A stretch of DNA of 38,075 nt. It comes from RGIG7949 sp045628845 (GTDB lineage Bacteria; Bacillota; Clostridia; Oscillospirales; Oscillospiraceae). This document shows, one piece after another, positions 37,378 through 38,075 of the stretch. How positions within the stretch are numbered: position 1 is the stretch's first letter; every line of letters begins with the position of its first letter. The notes below the pieces were generated by a model, which worked only from the letters and a program-made list of their open reading frames with translations, was not told the DNA's origin and did not search any database. The DNA lies in NCBI GenBank assembly GCA_045628845.1, contig JAZQQE010000098.1:1-38075 (forward strand), in the 5' to 3' direction. The translations under genes and the position numbers were made by a program.

Positions 37378-38075
37378 TCACATGACGAGGGTGATTATCT
37401 TCGCGACCTGCGCTCTCGTCAGAGGCCCGGCAGGGTCTATCCTGCCGTCGTCGTATCCTCCGATAACGCCGCGGAAAACGAGCTGTTCGACGTACGGCCT
37501 CGCCCAGTCCTGCACCTGCGCTTCATCGCTGAAGTCGAGCTTCGCCCTCGCAAAGCCCATTCCCTGTATCCTTCCGACGACCGTCATCGCCTGTGCCCTT
37601 GTCAGACCGTCGTTCGGGAGGAAATACAGGACTCCCCCGACGTCGGCACCCTTCAATATGCCAAGTGCGTAGGCTGCGCGCACGTACGGCATGTTTTCGG
37701 GCGATATCTCGTCGTTATCCGCAAAGCTCACTGTGACCCCCGCGTAATCCGAGGGCTTTACGCCGAGCCACAGACACACGGTGCGTGCAAATATCTCTCT
37801 CGTCATTATCTGATCGGGCTCGAACTCGCTTTCTCCGACACCGTCAATGATGCCCATGGAGGAAATATAGTTTACATAACTCATTCCCCAATGGTTCTCC
37901 GTGTCGGTGAAGACATTATCAGCCATGCCGTACAGCGTGCCCCATTCGGATATGTTGCCGGAGATATCCGTCACTCTGAGGGTGAGCTTATGCAGCCCGT
38001 CCGCGGGTACGGAGGCGGAAATACTGCCGGAGGCATTGGAAAAGCTGAGCGGTCTTCCGTCGAGCAGGAGCCGGA
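37378..38075 (-). CDS. S-layer homology (SLH) domain protein, partial (N-terminus outside window)
   Basis: The C-terminal 231 residues of a secreted cell-wall-bound protein; the frame is open to the window end. It begins in a beta-sandwich segment (LLLDGRPLSFSNASGSI, HKLTLRVTDISGNI), resembling a bacterial Ig-like domain. Three SLH repeats follow: one with FTDTENHWGMSYVNYISSMGI, one with YVRAAYALGILKG and GLTRAQAMTVVGRI, and one with YVEQLVFRGVIGGYDDGR and PLTRAQVAKIITLVM. SLH triads bind pyruvylated secondary wall polymer. A lipoprotein gene follows it 49 bp downstream. Confidence 0.9.
   Translation of the reverse strand, partial: RLLLDGRPLSFSNASGSISASVPADGLHKLTLRVTDISGNISEWGTLYGMADNVFTDTENHWGMSYVNYISSMGIIDGVGESEFEPDQIMTREIFARTVCLWLGVKPSDYAGVTVSFADNDEISPENMPYVRAAYALGILKGADVGGVLYFLPNDGLTRAQAMTVVGRIQGMGFARAKLDFSDEAQVQDWARPYVEQLVFRGVIGGYDDGRIDPAGPLTRAQVAKIITLVM

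Overview
The window looks like chromosome of an endospore-forming member of the Bacillota, class Clostridia, probably an anaerobic GC-rich lineage of the Oscillospiraceae type. Evidence for this is the complete spoIIIA operon (AA to AH), spoVAD/spoVAE, spoVT, a CotF-like coat protein, a group I (bacterial) ECF transporter core, a Bce-type peptide-resistance module and AGGAGG-type ribosome binding sites. I see no phage, insertion sequence, integrase or CRISPR array. The genus cannot be fixed from the sequence.

Layout. 1-2.1 kb: 5' part of guaB (IMP dehydrogenase) and an 8-oxoguanine DNA glycosylase, both on minus. 2.1-4.2 kb: plus-strand run of a Cys-rich DUF6062-type protein, spoVAD and spoVAE. 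4.2-13.4 kb: one long minus-strand run read from a consensus promoter at 13.4 kb: SAM methyltransferase, ecfA1, ecfA2, ecfT, truA, a DUF5711-like membrane protein, cvpA, pgsA and a ClpE-like unfoldase, ending in a bidirectional terminator. 13.4-24.5 kb: minus-strand run beginning with the sporulation operon spoIIIAA-AH, followed by asp23/gls24, nusB, a TsaD/Kae1 paralogue, xseA, xseB, a farnesyl diphosphate synthase, proB and proA, ending in a strong terminator. 24.5-26.4 kb: plus-strand E2-like acyltransferase homologue, tRNA-Gly(CCC) and a lipoprotein. 26.4-31.1 kb: minus-strand Bce-type operon (response regulator, histidine kinase, ABC ATPase, ABC permease). 31.1-34.7 kb: an orphan solute-binding lipoprotein and, divergently, an ADA2-like deaminase, separated by a 365-bp regulatory region rich in palindromes. 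34.8-36.7 kb: spoVT, a 4-TM protein and a CotF-like ferritin-fold protein. 36.8-38.1 kb: a small lipoprotein and the C-terminal part of an S-layer-homology protein, cut by the window end.

How the genes work together. Sporulation dominates: SpoIIIAA-AH build the channel between mother cell and forespore, SpoVAD/SpoVAE belong to the dipicolinate uptake apparatus, SpoVT is the late forespore regulator and the CotF-like protein is a likely spore component. The rest is housekeeping (purines, proline, isoprenoids, DNA repair, tRNA modification, phosphatidylglycerol synthesis) and envelope defence. Sigma-A promoters found by eye mostly have a 17-bp spacer. Candidate sporulation promoters lie before spoIIIAA (sigma-E-like) and before spoVAD, spoVT and the CotF-like gene (sigma-G-like).

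Most interesting: an inverted repeat that contains the spoVAD ribosome binding site and start codon and also overlaps a sigma-G-like promoter, so that only forespore transcripts might be translatable; face-to-face promoters between ogg and the DUF6062 gene; a possibly leaderless spoIIIAA transcript; a 29-bp palindrome in the regulatory region at 33 kb; a BceR-type box inside the bce operon; and an E2-like protein with its catalytic histidine replaced. All functional statements are from reading the sequence; no searches were run.
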